Source: Phocaeicola intestinalis (lineage in GTDB: Bacteria > Bacteroidota > Bacteroidia > Bacteroidales > Bacteroidaceae). From it: a DNA stretch of 64,000 nucleotides. Each line of letters starts with the position of its first letter. Position 1 is the first letter of the stretch. The position numbers were made by a program, and so were the translations under genes. This document shows, piece by piece, positions 43,818-55,265 of this stretch. The notes beneath the pieces were generated by a model. That model worked only from the letters and a program-made list of their open reading frames with translations, was not told the origin of the DNA and ran no database searches. Location: positions 1-64,000 of the forward strand of contig NZ_JACSPP010000016.1 in NCBI RefSeq assembly GCF_014837065.1. Direction: 5' to 3'.

Positions 43818-44417
43818 TTATTGTAATGTGCGATTGACTGATTCGATGTAATCCAGCAATTCTTGTCTTCCTGTCTTTTTTTCGGATGAAGTAATGAAAT
43901 AGGGGGGGAGTTCTTCCCATTGCTCTTTCAAGGTATCAAGAAAACGTTCTACATTTTGCTTAGTCTTTCCGGCACTTTGTTTGTCGGATTTGGTAAATAC
44001 AAGCGCAAAAGGCACGCTGTTCTCACCCAGCCACTCAATGAATTGTAAGTCTATCTTTTGAGGTTCAAGCCGGCTGTCAACCAGTACAAACAGGCATGTC
44101 ATCTGTATTCGTTCCAATACGTAATGTTGGATGAGGTTCTTGATATTTTCCATTACCTTCTTCCCTCGCTGTGCATAGCCATACCCAGGCAAATCAACCA
44201 GGTACCACGAATTGTTGATGAGAAAATGATTAATGAGTAATGTCTTTCCGGGAGTAGACGAAGTCATAGCCAACTTAGAGTGATTGGTCAGCATATTGAT
44301 GAGGCTGGACTTGCCTACGTTGGAGCGTCCGATAAAAGCATACTCGGGCAGATTTCCATCCGGACACATATCCGCCCGCGAATTACTGACAACGAATTTG
44401 GCACTTGTTATTTCCAT
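43818..44417 (-). CDS. engB: Ribosome biogenesis GTPase EngB/YihA
   Basis: A 199-residue GTPase starting at ATG 44417. The G-motifs are GRSNVGKSS (G1), STPGKT (G2), DLPGYGYA (G3) and TKSDKQ (G4). EngB helps assemble the 50S subunit. Adjacent to the COG0523 GTPase gene, 28 bp upstream on the same strand. Confidence 0.96.
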   Translation of the reverse strand: MEITSAKFVVSNSRADMCPDGNLPEYAFIGRSNVGKSSLINMLTNHSKLAMTSSTPGKTLLINHFLINNSWYLVDLPGYGYAQRGKKVMENIKNLIQHYVLERIQMTCLFVLVDSRLEPQKIDLQFIEWLGENSVPFALVFTKSDKQSAGKTKQNVERFLDTLKEQWEELPPYFITSSEKKTGRQELLDYIESVNRTLQ

Positions 44418-44445
44418 ATTGTTTTTATTGATTGTGTTAGAGATG

Positions 44446-45678
44446 TTAATATTCCAGACACTCATCCAAATCATGTGTGATTTGTGCTTTATCGAGATGT
44501 TGCCCGATGAAAACGAGTTTTATCATGCGGTCTCCATACTTTTCATCCCAGTCACGCATTAACCCAGGCTCTTGCACCATCAGTTTGACCAAGTCTTCTT
44601 CGGGTGCGGTGGCATACCATAAGCCTGCTTCGTGCAGTTGCTTTTGTCTTCCTGCCTGTTCGAAAAGATAAGACATGTCGCGGTTATGGCTGAAGTAGCA
44701 TACCCCTTTCGCACGGATGATGTTTTTCGGCCATTTGGTAGCGATGTAGCGGTCTAACTTATGAATGTCGAAGGCAGGGCGACGGTAATACACGAATGTG
44801 CAGATACCGTATTCTTCTGCTTCACCCTCATCGTGGTGGTGATGCTCGTGATGGTGATGATTTTCTTCTTCGTGAAGTCCGTCTTCATCGTGGTGATGTC
44901 CTTCGGCAGCTTGTAGGTGAGCTTCGCGTTCTTCTTCTTCGGTCGCAGCTTTTTCAATACCCCGAATCCATCCGGCAGATGTTGCCACACGTTCGAAATT
45001 AAACATCTGTGTATTTAGCAACTTATCGAGGTCTGCATTCCCATAGTCGCATTCGATGATTTCGGCAGCAGGCTGAATTGTACGGATTATTTGTTTGATA
45101 CGGTTTAATTCTTCGGGTTTTACTTCAGAAGCTTTGTTGAGCAGGATGATATTGCAAAATTCGATTTGTTGGATAATCAGGTTTTCAATATCTTCTTCGT
45201 CAATGTTTTTGCGTGTCAGGTTATCTCCACAGGCAAATTCGTCTTGCATACGCATGGCATCTACTACCGTTACGATGCAATCCAGCCGGCAAATGCCATA
45301 TTTTGCATAGGCACCACCTAGTGAAGGTATGGAACAGATGGTTTGTGCGATGGGTTCCGGCTCACAAATGCCACTAGCCTCAATGACGATATAGTCGAAT
45401 CGCTGGCTTTTCATCAGCTCAAACAACTGTTCTATCAGATTGGTCTTTAGTGTGCAACAGATACATCCGTTTTGCAAGGATACCAGGCTGTCATCTTTTT
45501 GATTTACGACACCTCCTTTTTGAATCAGGTCAGCATCAATGTTTATTTCGCCTAAATCATTTACAATGACGGCAAATTTGATACCCCGTTTGTTGGAAAG
45601 GATTCGGTTTACTAAAGTGGTTTTTCCGCTGCCCAGATAGCCGGTAAGGAGCAGCACCGGAATTTCTTTTGGTTTCAT
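44446..45678 (-). CDS. CobW/COG0523 metallochaperone GTPase
   Basis: A 410-residue protein. It begins with the P-loop [18 protein letters not shown], has NGCICCTLK (the metal-binding CxCC motif near residues 72-75) and LLNKASE. A His/Asp/Glu-rich linker around residues 258-290 ([20 protein letters not shown]) should bind zinc or a similar metal. The C-terminal CobW_C domain is present ([16 protein letters not shown]). Such proteins deliver metal, usually zinc, to client enzymes. The genes around it do not reveal the client. Confidence 0.93.
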   Translation of the reverse strand: MKPKEIPVLLLTGYLGSGKTTLVNRILSNKRGIKFAVIVNDLGEINIDADLIQKGGVVNQKDDSLVSLQNGCICCTLKTNLIEQLFELMKSQRFDYIVIEASGICEPEPIAQTICSIPSLGGAYAKYGICRLDCIVTVVDAMRMQDEFACGDNLTRKNIDEEDIENLIIQQIEFCNIILLNKASEVKPEELNRIKQIIRTIQPAAEIIECDYGNADLDKLLNTQMFNFERVATSAGWIRGIEKAATEEEEREAHLQAAEGHHHDEDGLHEEENHHHHEHHHHDEGEAEEYGICTFVYYRRPAFDIHKLDRYIATKWPKNIIRAKGVCYFSHNRDMSYLFEQAGRQKQLHEAGLWYATAPEEDLVKLMVQEPGLMRDWDEKYGDRMIKLVFIGQHLDKAQITHDLDECLEY

Positions 45679-45744
45679 ATGAGATGAGGATTAATAACGG
45701 TATTTTGAACGCAAGCCACACAGGCTACACAGAAAATAATTTTC

Positions 45745-45933
45745 AGAAACTGTTCGGGAATTCTACAAAAAGTTTTTTGGCTTGATGTATTCGTCTTCGT
45801 GTGTGCTTTGGGCGTTTTTTGTCTTTTCCGCTTCTTTCTTCGTCAGACAGACCGCAATCTTCCTCATCATAGAAGCAGAAATGTCTCAAAAACTCATCCC
45901 AAATCATCGCACGATAAATTCACAACAGTTTCT
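45745..45933 (-). repeat. Palindromic element, diverged copy E
   Basis: 189 bp in reverse orientation with many substitutions (ends AGAAACTGTTCGGGAATTC and AATTCACAACAGTTTCT). It still has the open frame of the other copies, with about a dozen amino-acid changes. It is clearly an older copy. Confidence 0.8.
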
Positions 45934-45989
45934 CAATTGAAAAGACTGTGTCGTCTGTGGGTGCTGTGATGGTATCAGCAAAAGCGTAT

Positions 45990-47162
45990 TTATTCGAATA
46001 AGCTTCTGAATTTCTTGAATATTTTTTCTTTCAAGGTCATGTTGGGCTTGAAACTTTCCGATTCCTGCCATTTTTCCAACGCTTGGCGTTCTTCTTTGTT
46101 CAGCTTTTCAGGAATATATACACTGACATTTACCAGTAAGTCTCCCGTACCTGTATTGTATCCGTAACTGTTAATTGTAGGGAGCCCTTTGCCTCGCAGG
46201 CGTAAAACTTTACCCGGTTGAGTGCCTGGCTCTATTTTGATTTTTGCCTTGCCATCGATAGTGGGGATTTCTACCGTGCCTCCCAATGCCGCTGTAGGCA
46301 CGCTTAGCAAGAGGTTGTAGATGAGGTCGCTTTCATCACGGATTAGTTCGGGATGTTTTTCTTCTTCGATCAAGACCAGCAAATCACCCGGTACACCGTT
46401 ATGTTTCCCGGCATTTCCTTTACCGTTGATAGTGACCTGCATACCTTCGGCTACGCCTGCCGGTATCTTTACCGTTACGATTTCTTCGCCGTAGACAATG
46501 CCTTCTCCGTCACATTCTTTGCATTTGTTCTTGATAATTTTGCCTTCACCTCCACATTGTGGGCACACAGACTGGGTCTGCATTATGCCGAAAATGCTTT
46601 GCTGGGTACGGGTGACACTGCCTGTTCCGCGACAGGTAGGACAAGTTTCCACGCCTCCTGTGCCTTCAGCTCCAGTTCCGTGGCAATGACTACATTGAAC
46701 GTATTTTTTCAGTTTGAATTTTTTTTCTACTCCTGTAGAAATTTCTTTCAAACTGAGTTTTACTTTTACTCGCAAGTCGGAACCTCTGTATCGGCGTTGG
46801 CGTGGCTGGGCACTTCCACCACCGACTCCTCCGAATCCTCCTCGTCCGCCGAAGATATCACCGAACATAGAGAATATATCATCCATTGACATTCCGCCTG
46901 CGCCGAATCCTCCGAATCCTCCTCCGCCGGCAGCTCCGTCTACGCCTGCAAAGCCGTATTGGTCATAGCGTGCACGTTTGTCCGGATTGCTTAGGACTTC
47001 ATACGCTTCTGCTGCTTCTTTAAATTTTTCTTCGGCTTCCTTGTCGCCGGGGTTTCTGTCCGGATGATATTGGATTGCTTTCTTCCGGTAGGCTTTCTTT
47101 ATTTCATCTGCCGAGGCCGACTTGTCGACCCCTAATACTTCATAGTAGTCTCTTTTTGCCAT
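45990..47162 (-). CDS. dnaJ: Chaperone DnaJ
   Basis: A 390-residue type I Hsp40: J domain with HPD ([16 protein letters not shown]), a Gly/Phe-rich region ([19 protein letters not shown]), four CxxCxGxG zinc repeats ([41 protein letters not shown]) and the substrate-binding C terminus. It stimulates DnaK ATPase. It follows grpE by 20 bp in the same direction. Full length. Confidence 0.98.
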   Translation of the reverse strand: MAKRDYYEVLGVDKSASADEIKKAYRKKAIQYHPDRNPGDKEAEEKFKEAAEAYEVLSNPDKRARYDQYGFAGVDGAAGGGGFGGFGAGGMSMDDIFSMFGDIFGGRGGFGGVGGGSAQPRQRRYRGSDLRVKVKLSLKEISTGVEKKFKLKKYVQCSHCHGTGAEGTGGVETCPTCRGTGSVTRTQQSIFGIMQTQSVCPQCGGEGKIIKNKCKECDGEGIVYGEEIVTVKIPAGVAEGMQVTINGKGNAGKHNGVPGDLLVLIEEEKHPELIRDESDLIYNLLLSVPTAALGGTVEIPTIDGKAKIKIEPGTQPGKVLRLRGKGLPTINSYGYNTGTGDLLVNVSVYIPEKLNKEERQALEKWQESESFKPNMTLKEKIFKKFRSLFE

Positions 47163-47182
47163 ATCAACAAATCTTTTTTATA

Positions 47183-47782
47183 TTATTGTGCAACAACAAC
47201 TTTCGCGTGGCGGATTACTTTGTCGTTCAGTTTATATCCGGTTTGTACACAGTCCAGCACTTTTCCTTTCTGCTCTTCATTGGGGGCAGGGACCAATGCG
47301 ACAGCCTCGTGATAGTCTGTGTCAAAAGCTTCGCCTATTGGTTCCATTTTCTGAAGTCCTTCTTGCTCCAGCACTTTGTGGAACTTTTGCGAAATCAATT
47401 CGATACCTTGGCGGATGGCATCCAAATCTTCTGTCTTTGCTGCATTTTGCAAGGCACGCTCCATGTCATCAAGAATCGGGAGTATGGCACTGATGGTTTT
47501 TTCTCCTCCATTCTTGATTAATTCAGCTTTCTCTTTCATCGTGCGTTTCCGATAGTTGTCGAATTCGGCAGACAGACGCAAGTATTTGTCTTTTTGCTCC
47601 TCGATGGTTTTTGTGGCTGTTTCCAGTTCTTTTTGCAATTTTGCTTCACCGGCCAATTCTTGTTCGTCTTCTTTCTTATTGGGTTCTTGCTTGTTTTCAG
47701 ATGTTGTCTCAGTTTGTTCGCCTGAAGGCTGTTCGGCCTGGCCTTGTTTGATTTCTTCTTCGTTATGATTATTTGTACTCAT
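47183..47782 (-). CDS. grpE: Nucleotide exchange factor GrpE
   Basis: A 199-residue protein with the acidic, disordered N terminus (NHNEEEIKQGQAEQPSGEQ), the long coiled coil and the conserved RLSAEFDNYRKRTMKEKAEL and EGLQKMEPIGEAFDTDYHEA. It releases ADP from DnaK. First gene of the grpE-dnaJ operon, divergent from the ABC-F gene. Confidence 0.97.
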   Translation of the reverse strand: MSTNNHNEEEIKQGQAEQPSGEQTETTSENKQEPNKKEDEQELAGEAKLQKELETATKTIEEQKDKYLRLSAEFDNYRKRTMKEKAELIKNGGEKTISAILPILDDMERALQNAAKTEDLDAIRQGIELISQKFHKVLEQEGLQKMEPIGEAFDTDYHEAVALVPAPNEEQKGKVLDCVQTGYKLNDKVIRHAKVVVAQ

Positions 47783-47923
47783 AATTATATAATGTTTTGT
47801 TTGTTCTGAAAAATGGCGCTACAAAATCCGTGCCTGAATGGCTGGCATGCGAAAAACAGGTGCAAAAGTAATGAATTTTTGCCATACTGGCAGGCTTTCT
47901 GTATTTCATTTGCCTTTTTTTCT

Positions 47924-47931
47924 TATCTTTG
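47924..47931 (+). promoter_or_regulatory. -7 box of the ABC-F gene
   Basis: TATCTTTG lies 36 bp before the ATG. The -33 region is not a clear match. Confidence 0.5.
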
Positions 47932-47948
47932 TGCCCACATAAGTTTAA

Positions 47949-49589
<1,641 letters not shown>

Positions 49590-49740
49590 AGAAACTGTTT
49601 TGGATTTATCGTACGCTGATTTGGGTTGACTTTTGAGAGTCTCTCCCGACCTTCCTTTATGAGGAGGCTGGGAGAGGCTGTGATGAGGAAGATAGCGGAT
49701 TGTTTGGCAAATAACAGAAGCGGAAAGGCAGATAAAGTCC
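49590..49740 (+). repeat. Palindromic element, degenerate copy F
   Basis: Starts like the others (GAAACTGTTTTGGATTTATC) but has many changes, a 30-bp insertion-like stretch (AGAGTCTCTCCCGACC...) and a stop in the open frame. No gene between here and the tRNA promoter. Confidence 0.65.
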
Positions 49741-49820
49741 ATCAAAAGTTAGATGCCTTAAAAAAATAGATGCCAAAAAAATAGATGTGTTTGCTTTTGG
49801 GAAAAAAAGATTGCCAAAAA

Positions 49821-49852
49821 TTTGCAGGTTACAAAATAAACCATTACCTTTG
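49821..49852 (+). promoter_or_regulatory. Promoter of tRNA-Pro
   Basis: TTTG (49821-49824), 20-bp spacer, TACCTTTG (49845-49852): consensus Bacteroides promoter 26 bp before the tRNA. Confidence 0.85.
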
Positions 49853-49877
49853 CATCGGTTTTGAAAAAATGACCATT

Positions 49878-49952
49878 CGGGGTGTAGCGCAGTCCGGTTA
49901 GCGCACCTGCTTTGGGAGCAGGGGGTCGTGGGTTCGAATCCCGCTACCCCGA
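49878..49952 (+). tRNA. tRNA-Pro (TGG)
   Basis: Acceptor arm CGGGGTG pairs with TACCCCG; D arm GCGC-AGTCCGGTTA-GCGC; anticodon arm CCTGC-TTTGGGA-GCAGG with anticodon TGG; T arm GTGGG-TTCGAAT-CCCGC. The 3' CCA is not encoded, as usual in this group. Confidence 0.95.
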
Positions 49953-49956
49953 CTTG

Positions 49957-49988
49957 AGTCCTGATTTCGTTGGAAATCAGGACTTTTT
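49957..49988 (+). terminator. Terminator of tRNA-Pro
   Basis: AGTCCTGATTTC pairs with GAAATCAGGACT around GTTG, followed by a T-run. Confidence 0.9.
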
Positions 49989-50197
49989 TATTTGGTAAAT
50001 GTCTGTAGAAAAATTGAATATTTGTTCATAAATGTTTTTCTCTGTAACTTCATGTAGATTTAGAGTTTCTGAATCAGAATTTCATCACAATCTTCATAGA
50101 AGGTTGCAGCGATGCCATTGAGAAATTCAGAACGGTTTCTCTGTATCTCACTTTTTTGTATTATCTTTGTGCCGCAATAAATATATTTATATTAGAC

Positions 50198-50794
50198 ATG
50201 GAAAATAAATACATCACTGTATCATACCGCCTTTACGCAATGAACGGCGGAGAAAAAGAACTTATCGAAGAAGCACCTGCCGCACATCCGTTCCAGTTTA
50301 TTTCTGGAATCGGATATACGCTTGACCGTTTCGAAAAAGAAATCACTGCCTTGGAAAAGGGGGCCGACTTCAGTTTCACCATCCCTTGTGCCGAAGCATA
50401 CGGCGAGCGTGATGAGGATAATGTGCGCCAGGTATCGAAGGCGATGTTCTGCGATCCCGATGGGAATTTTGATAGCGAGAATATTTATCCGGGCAATATC
50501 ATCATGCTGAACGACAACGAAGGGCATCGCTTCTATGCCAACGTGGGCGAAATTACCGATGATAAGGTAGTAATCGACTTGAACCATCCTCACGCCGGTA
50601 AAGACCTGATGTTCGAGGGTAAGATTATTGAGATGCGTCCTGCCACGAATAAAGAAATCGAAGAAATCGTGAACGCCATGAGCGGAGGATGCGGAGGACA
50701 TTGCGAAGGTTGTGGCGGAGGATGCGGTGAAGAAGGGCATCATCACCACGATGAAGATGGGTGTTGTGGAGGCGGATGCGGACATTGTCATTAA
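50198..50794 (+). CDS. slyD: FKBP-type peptidyl-prolyl isomerase (SlyD-like)
   Basis: A 198-residue protein starting at ATG 50198, after a TATCTTTG -7 box at 50162-50169. It has the FKBP fold with an IF loop (FQFISGIGYTLDRFEKEITA; FSFTIPCAEAYGERDEDN) and a C-terminal Cys/Gly/His-rich tail (GGCGGHCEGCGGGCGEEGHH and GCCGGGCGHCH) that should bind nickel or another metal, as in SlyD. Isomerase and chaperone activity, with a possible metal-supply role for hydrogenase-type enzymes. Full length. Confidence 0.92.
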   Translation: MENKYITVSYRLYAMNGGEKELIEEAPAAHPFQFISGIGYTLDRFEKEITALEKGADFSFTIPCAEAYGERDEDNVRQVSKAMFCDPDGNFDSENIYPGNIIMLNDNEGHRFYANVGEITDDKVVIDLNHPHAGKDLMFEGKIIEMRPATNKEIEEIVNAMSGGCGGHCEGCGGGCGEEGHHHHDEDGCCGGGCGHCH

Positions 50795-50819
50795 TAGTTT
50801 TTGAGTTTCACCACAAATT

Positions 50820-51013
50820 AGAAGCTGTTTTGAATTTATCGTGCGATGATTTGGGATGAGTTTTTGAGGCATTTTCGCTTTTGTGATGAGGAAGATAGCG
50901 GGCTATCTGACGAAGAACAGGAGCGAAAAAGACCAAAAAATCGCCCAAAGCACACACGAAAACGTATACATCAAGACAAGAAAAACTTTTTGGAGAAATT
51001 CAAAACAGCTTCT
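50820..51013 (+). repeat. Palindromic element, copy G
   Basis: 194 bp with perfect ends. Flanks read TTA-left and TAA-right. Between slyD and the GlcNAc-kinase gene. Confidence 0.9.
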
Positions 51014-51239
51014 TAATTTGTCATGCTGGACGAAGTGAAGCATTCCGGATGCATACACATGATGTCCACGAGATTCTTTGCCGATGCTACCAATGACGAA
51101 TTTACAATTTGTCATAATCGAATGGGTTTTCCGCAGGAAATAGGCACTCAGCATGACAAAAGGAGAAAATGAAAATCTGTGAGTGCCTGTGTGCTGACAA
51201 ACTCAAAAAACTTAAAAACTCAAAAACTTAAAAACTCAA

Positions 51240-52076
51240 ATGATTCTGATAGCCGACAGTGGAGCAACGAAGACTGACTGGTGTTATGATACCATCGGTG
51301 GGGCTTACATGCAAGTGCAGACCGAAGGTATCAATCCGTTCCATCAGTCTGCTGAATATATCCGCCATATTCTCGAAGACCAGTTGGTACCCCGATGCAC
51401 AGTACTTGCAGATACATGTACGGGTATTTTCTTCTATGGTGCCGGATGTCTGCCATCCGTATCGGCTCCTGTCACCGAAGCGCTGCAAGACCTTTTCCCT
51501 AAGGCGCACATTGAGGTAGAAACGGATTTGTTGGGAGCTGCACGCGCTTTGTGTCAACACCGTCCGGGCATTGCTTGTATTTTGGGTACCGGCTCTAACT
51601 CGTGCTTGTACGATGGAGAGCGTATCACCCAAAATATTTCCCCTTTAGGTTATATTCTGGGCGATGAAGGAAGCGGGGCTTACTTGGGCAAGCATTTTGT
51701 AGCAGATTGCCTTAAGAGCCAACTTCCCCTGAAGCTTCGCGATGCCTTGTTGGACACGTTGCGCCTCGACCCGCAAGGTATCATTGAACGCGTGTATCGT
51801 CATCCTCAGGCCAACCGCTTTCTGGCAAGTCTTGCACCGTTTATCCATGCGCACAAAAACGACCCGGAGGTGCATACTTTCCTACTTCAACATTTCGGAG
51901 AGTTCTTCCGGCGTAACGTTCTGCTTTACTCCAGACGCCTGCCTGTTTCGTTTGTAGGCTCTATAGCCTGGCATTTCCGTGCTGAGATAGAGGAAGCAGC
52001 TGCCTGTTGCGGCTTGTGCACCGGCACATTTCTACAAAACCCTATCAAAAAGTTGGTGGAATATCATTCCTCCTGA
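51240..52076 (+). CDS. N-acetylglucosamine kinase-like protein (BadF/BcrA family)
   Basis: A 278-residue ASKHA-fold ATPase. The phosphate-1 loop is ADSGATKTDW (residues 5-14), then FFYGAGCLP and the adenosine/glycine region IACILGTGSNSCLYDG and GYILGDEGSGAYLGK. This pattern fits GlcNAc kinases of the BadF/BadG family, which recycle amino-sugars from cell wall or glycans. No operon partner next to it; it lies between two copies of the palindromic element. Confidence 0.88.
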   Translation: MILIADSGATKTDWCYDTIGGAYMQVQTEGINPFHQSAEYIRHILEDQLVPRCTVLADTCTGIFFYGAGCLPSVSAPVTEALQDLFPKAHIEVETDLLGAARALCQHRPGIACILGTGSNSCLYDGERITQNISPLGYILGDEGSGAYLGKHFVADCLKSQLPLKLRDALLDTLRLDPQGIIERVYRHPQANRFLASLAPFIHAHKNDPEVHTFLLQHFGEFFRRNVLLYSRRLPVSFVGSIAWHFRAEIEEAAACCGLCTGTFLQNPIKKLVEYHSS

Positions 52077-52110
52077 GAAACTGTTTTTAGAAGCTGTTTA
52101 AACTTTGCTT

Positions 52111-52304
52111 AGAAGCTGTTTTGAATTTATCGTGTGATGATTTGGGATGAGTTTTTGAGGCATTTTCGCTTCTGTGATGAGGAAGATAGCGGGCTATCTG
52201 ACGAAGAACAGGAGCGAAAAGGACCAAAAAATCGCCCAAAGCACACACGAAAAAGGATACATCAAGCCAAGAAAAACTTTTTGGAGAAATTCAAAACAGC
52301 TTCT
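52111..52304 (+). repeat. Palindromic element, copy H
   Basis: 194 bp with perfect ends, preceded by a partial left end (AGAAGCTGTTTAAAC, 52090 region). Confidence 0.9.
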
Positions 52305-52333
52305 TAGGTTTATTTTGCAAATTGTATTCGTTG

Positions 52334-52390
52334 GATAGCCCGCTATCATTCTCATAAAATCGAGAAAACATCCTCGAAAACAGTTCTTTC
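52334..52390 (-). repeat. Palindromic element, degenerate half copy I
   Basis: GATAGCCCGCTATC then CATTCTCATAAAATCGAG and AAAACATCCTCGAAAACAG matches the core and one arm of the element in reverse, with many changes. Adjacent to copy H, so one may have inserted beside an older one. Confidence 0.5.
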
Positions 52391-53314
52391 TTATCTTCTT
52401 AGCATCAATGTCTTGAAAGGAGTGGGGTATGGGGTCTCAAACTCCATCCATTCGTGTGTTACTGGATGGTAAAAACACAATTTAAAGGCATGAAGAGCCA
52501 ATCTTTCTAACGGATTCATTTCGCATCCATAACGTTCGTCTCCTACAACGGGATGCCCTAATGATTGCATGTGTACGCGAATCTGATTTTTCCGCCCCGT
52601 TTCCAGTTGCAATTCCAATAACGAAAAGCCATTGGCACGCTTGATGGTGTGATAATGAGTCACCGAATATTTGCCTCCGTCATCTGTCGGAGAGGAGCTT
52701 ACGTATAGCTTACGGTCGGTAAGCCAAGAACATACCGTGCCTTCATCTTGTTCCATCTCTCCTTGTACAATTGCTACATAGCGGCGGTCGCGCACAAGGT
52801 CGTGCCAGTTATCACGTAATGTATGCTGCGTTTTTTCATCTTTGGCATACATCATAATACCTGATGTTTCCCTATCCAGACGGTGGACGACATAAATCCG
52901 GTTCCCTTTATGAATCCGTTTTACATACTCATTTAATATATGTTGTGCCGTCCGCTCTTTTTGACGTTCTGTAGCAACCGAGAGTAATCCTTCTTTTTTT
53001 TCGACAACGATGATGTATGCATCTTCATACAAAATCTTCAGCATCGGATGATGGAATTCGTGTTTGTGCTTTTCCCGGCTGATTTGCACACACATGCCCG
53101 GTTGCAACGGATAATTGTAAAGCGTCTGAATCGTATTGTCCACCAATACCACCCGGTTAGTCAATAAAGCTTTAACCCGTGTGCGGCTTATTCCTGCCAT
53201 TTTCTTCATCAGGAATTCCATCAATCCGGCAGGTTCGGTTACCCGGTAAGTTGTATATTTCGAAGTAGCATGCGCCTTAATAGGCTTGTTTGTCTTAAAG
53301 TCTTTTATTGCCAC
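52391..53314 (-). CDS. RluA-family pseudouridine synthase
   Basis: A 307-residue enzyme. An N-terminal S4-like RNA-binding part (ISRTRVKALLTNRVVLVDN) precedes the catalytic domain with VVHRLDRETSGIMMYAKDEK (Asp in HRLD is the nucleophile) and LQLETGRKNQIRVHMQSLGH. It isomerises uridine in rRNA or tRNA. Which site is not certain. It is 12 bp after rlmD on the same strand, an RNA-modification operon. Confidence 0.94.
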   Translation of the reverse strand: MAIKDFKTNKPIKAHATSKYTTYRVTEPAGLMEFLMKKMAGISRTRVKALLTNRVVLVDNTIQTLYNYPLQPGMCVQISREKHKHEFHHPMLKILYEDAYIIVVEKKEGLLSVATERQKERTAQHILNEYVKRIHKGNRIYVVHRLDRETSGIMMYAKDEKTQHTLRDNWHDLVRDRRYVAIVQGEMEQDEGTVCSWLTDRKLYVSSSPTDDGGKYSVTHYHTIKRANGFSLLELQLETGRKNQIRVHMQSLGHPVVGDERYGCEMNPLERLALHAFKLCFYHPVTHEWMEFETPYPTPFKTLMLRR

Positions 53315-53326
53315 GTCTATTATTTT

Positions 53327-54751
53327 TTAATGAATTTTCTTTTCTAACAATACCACATTTTCCACATGATGCGTATGTGGAAACATATCTACCGGCTGGA
53401 CTGCCTTTACTTTATATTTCACATCGAGTAACTGCAAATCGCGGGCTTGTGTAGCCGGATTGCAACTCACATAAACGATGCGTTCCGGTTCTGCCGCCAA
53501 TATCACCTGAATGACATCGCCATGCATGCCTGCCCGAGGCGGGTCGGTAATGATCACATCGGGCCGTCCATGCGTGCGGATAAAATCTTCGGTCAGGATA
53601 TCTTTCATATCGCCTGCATAAAACAAGGTATTCTTTATGCCGTTCAATTCTGAATTGACTTTGGCATCCTCTATCGCTTCGGGCACATATTCGATTCCTA
53701 TTACCTTTTTAGCCTGACGGGAAACGAAATTAGCGATGGTTCCGGTTCCGGTATACAAATCATATACCAGCTCATTGCCCGTTAATCCGGCAAAGTCACG
53801 GGCTACCTTATATAAATTATAAGCTTGTTCTGAATTGGTCTGATAGAATGACTTGGGACCTACCTTGAACCGAAGCCCTTCCATCTCTTCGAAAATATGG
53901 TCTTTCCCTTTGAATACGCATACATCCAAATCGCCGATTGTATCGTTGCATTTGTTATTGACCACATATAATAAGGAGGTGATTTGAGGGAACTTGTCCG
54001 CTACAAATTGAAGGAGTTCCTTCATTTTCTCCAATTCCTCGTCATTCACAATCTTGCATTGCAACAAGACCATCAACTCTCCGGTAGAAGAAGTGCGTAC
54101 CATCATATTGCGCAACATGCCTTCTTGCGTGCGCAGGTTGAAAAAAGCATACTGATGTTCGTACGCATAGTCGCGGATAGCGTTGCGGATTTGATTGGAA
54201 ATATCATCCTGGAGCCAGCATTTCTCGATGGCAAGTACTTTGTCGAACGCACCGGGGATATGAAAACCCACTGCATTCATCTGCTCGTATTTCACATCCT
54301 GCTTCACTTCTTCTTCGGTCAGCCAACGCTTGTTCGAGAATGTGAATTCCAGCTTATTGCGATAATACATCGTCTTTTCCGAACCGATGATGGGGCTGAT
54401 TTCCGGCAATTCGATTTTCCCGATGCGGGTCAGGTTGTCATACACTTGCTTTTGCTTGTACCGAATCTGGTCGGCATACGCCAGACATTGCCACTTGCAT
54501 CCGCCACACACACCGTAATGCTCGCAAAACGGCTCTACACGCATCGGAGACTTTTCGTGCAACTTTACGGCTACAGCTTCCGCATAATGGTTTTTCTTCC
54601 GCTTGACTTGCAAATCGACAACATCGCCCGGCACTACGTATGGCACAAAGATGACCAAATCATTCACCTTGGCAACAGCTTTTCCCTCTGCCGCCACATC
54701 CGTTATCGTTACCTTTTCCAGTAAAGGAAGTTCTTTCTTCTTTCTTGTCAC
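53327..54751 (-). CDS. rlmD: 23S rRNA (uracil) methyltransferase RlmD
   Basis: A 474-residue TRAM plus SAM methyltransferase. The N-terminal TRAM domain (KVTITDVAAEGKAVAKVND) precedes the four-Cys iron-sulfur motif in CEHYGVCGGCKWQCL. The C-terminal domain has DLYTGTGTIANFVSRQAKKV (SAM), TDPPRAGMHGDV and SCNPATQARDL with the catalytic Cys. It methylates U1939 (and possibly U747) of 23S rRNA. Full length, some 40 residues longer than E. coli RlmD. Confidence 0.95.
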   Translation of the reverse strand: MTRKKKELPLLEKVTITDVAAEGKAVAKVNDLVIFVPYVVPGDVVDLQVKRKKNHYAEAVAVKLHEKSPMRVEPFCEHYGVCGGCKWQCLAYADQIRYKQKQVYDNLTRIGKIELPEISPIIGSEKTMYYRNKLEFTFSNKRWLTEEEVKQDVKYEQMNAVGFHIPGAFDKVLAIEKCWLQDDISNQIRNAIRDYAYEHQYAFFNLRTQEGMLRNMMVRTSSTGELMVLLQCKIVNDEELEKMKELLQFVADKFPQITSLLYVVNNKCNDTIGDLDVCVFKGKDHIFEEMEGLRFKVGPKSFYQTNSEQAYNLYKVARDFAGLTGNELVYDLYTGTGTIANFVSRQAKKVIGIEYVPEAIEDAKVNSELNGIKNTLFYAGDMKDILTEDFIRTHGRPDVIITDPPRAGMHGDVIQVILAAEPERIVYVSCNPATQARDLQLLDVKYKVKAVQPVDMFPHTHHVENVVLLEKKIH

Positions 54752-54984
54752 GTCGTTTTTCTAATAAATCAAGTTTGCGTGCAAAGGTAAGCATTTTCCT
54801 TCATATTCCGGAAAGATTTTAAAGGAAGTCCGAATTTATCCGCATTTATTTTTCACATCCCTGCATAATTTCCCCCAAACTCTTGACAACCGCCTTCCCG
54901 GATGGTATCATTGCGAGACGCAGCCGGTTGCGGAAGCCCGCGGATACAGGTGCGGAGGCAAGCGCATATAGGTGCATACGTTGC

Positions 54985-55068
54985 AAGATTATTAATCTTC
55001 AGGCCGCAAGATTATTAATCTTACAAGCAGAAGATTATTAATCTTACAAGCAGAAGATTATTAATCTT
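54985..55068. repeat. Four AAGATTATTAATCTT palindromes at 23 bp
   Basis: The 15-base unit starts at 54985, 55008, 55031 and 55054, exactly 23 bp apart; the spacers of 8 bp are partly conserved (ACAAGCAG twice). Each unit is AAGATT-ATT-AATCTT. They lie 200 bp before the PPDK gene in a 514-base gene-free region (54752-55265), which otherwise shows only GC-rich segments. Confidence 0.85.
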
Positions 55069-55181
55069 ACACCAGACGAAGCTATCTATATGGCCAGCCA
55101 ATCATAATGGTATGAAAAAGCCTGAGAGCCGCTTTTGGCAAGTCTGTTTGTCAAAACATGCCCAAAAACACCTTATTTGTA

Positions 55182-55212
55182 TTTGATATGTTGCAAATTT
55201 TCCATAGCTTTG
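55182..55212 (+). promoter_or_regulatory. Promoter of the PPDK gene
   Basis: TTTG (55182-55185), 19-bp spacer, TAGCTTTG (55205-55212), 54 bp before the ATG. Confidence 0.75.
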
Positions 55213-55265
55213 CAGACACTCTACTTATGAGAAACATAATAACCTAATAAATCTTACCAAAAGAA

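Noticed and set aside
46353..46889. Plus-strand open frame opposite dnaJ
   Set aside because: It is the antisense of the Gly- and Cys-rich DnaJ coding region, whose codon pattern suppresses stops; no ribosome site or family match.
54985..55068. CRISPR array
   Set aside because: Repeats of 15 bases with 8-base spacers are too short, spacers are partly identical, and no cas gene is present.
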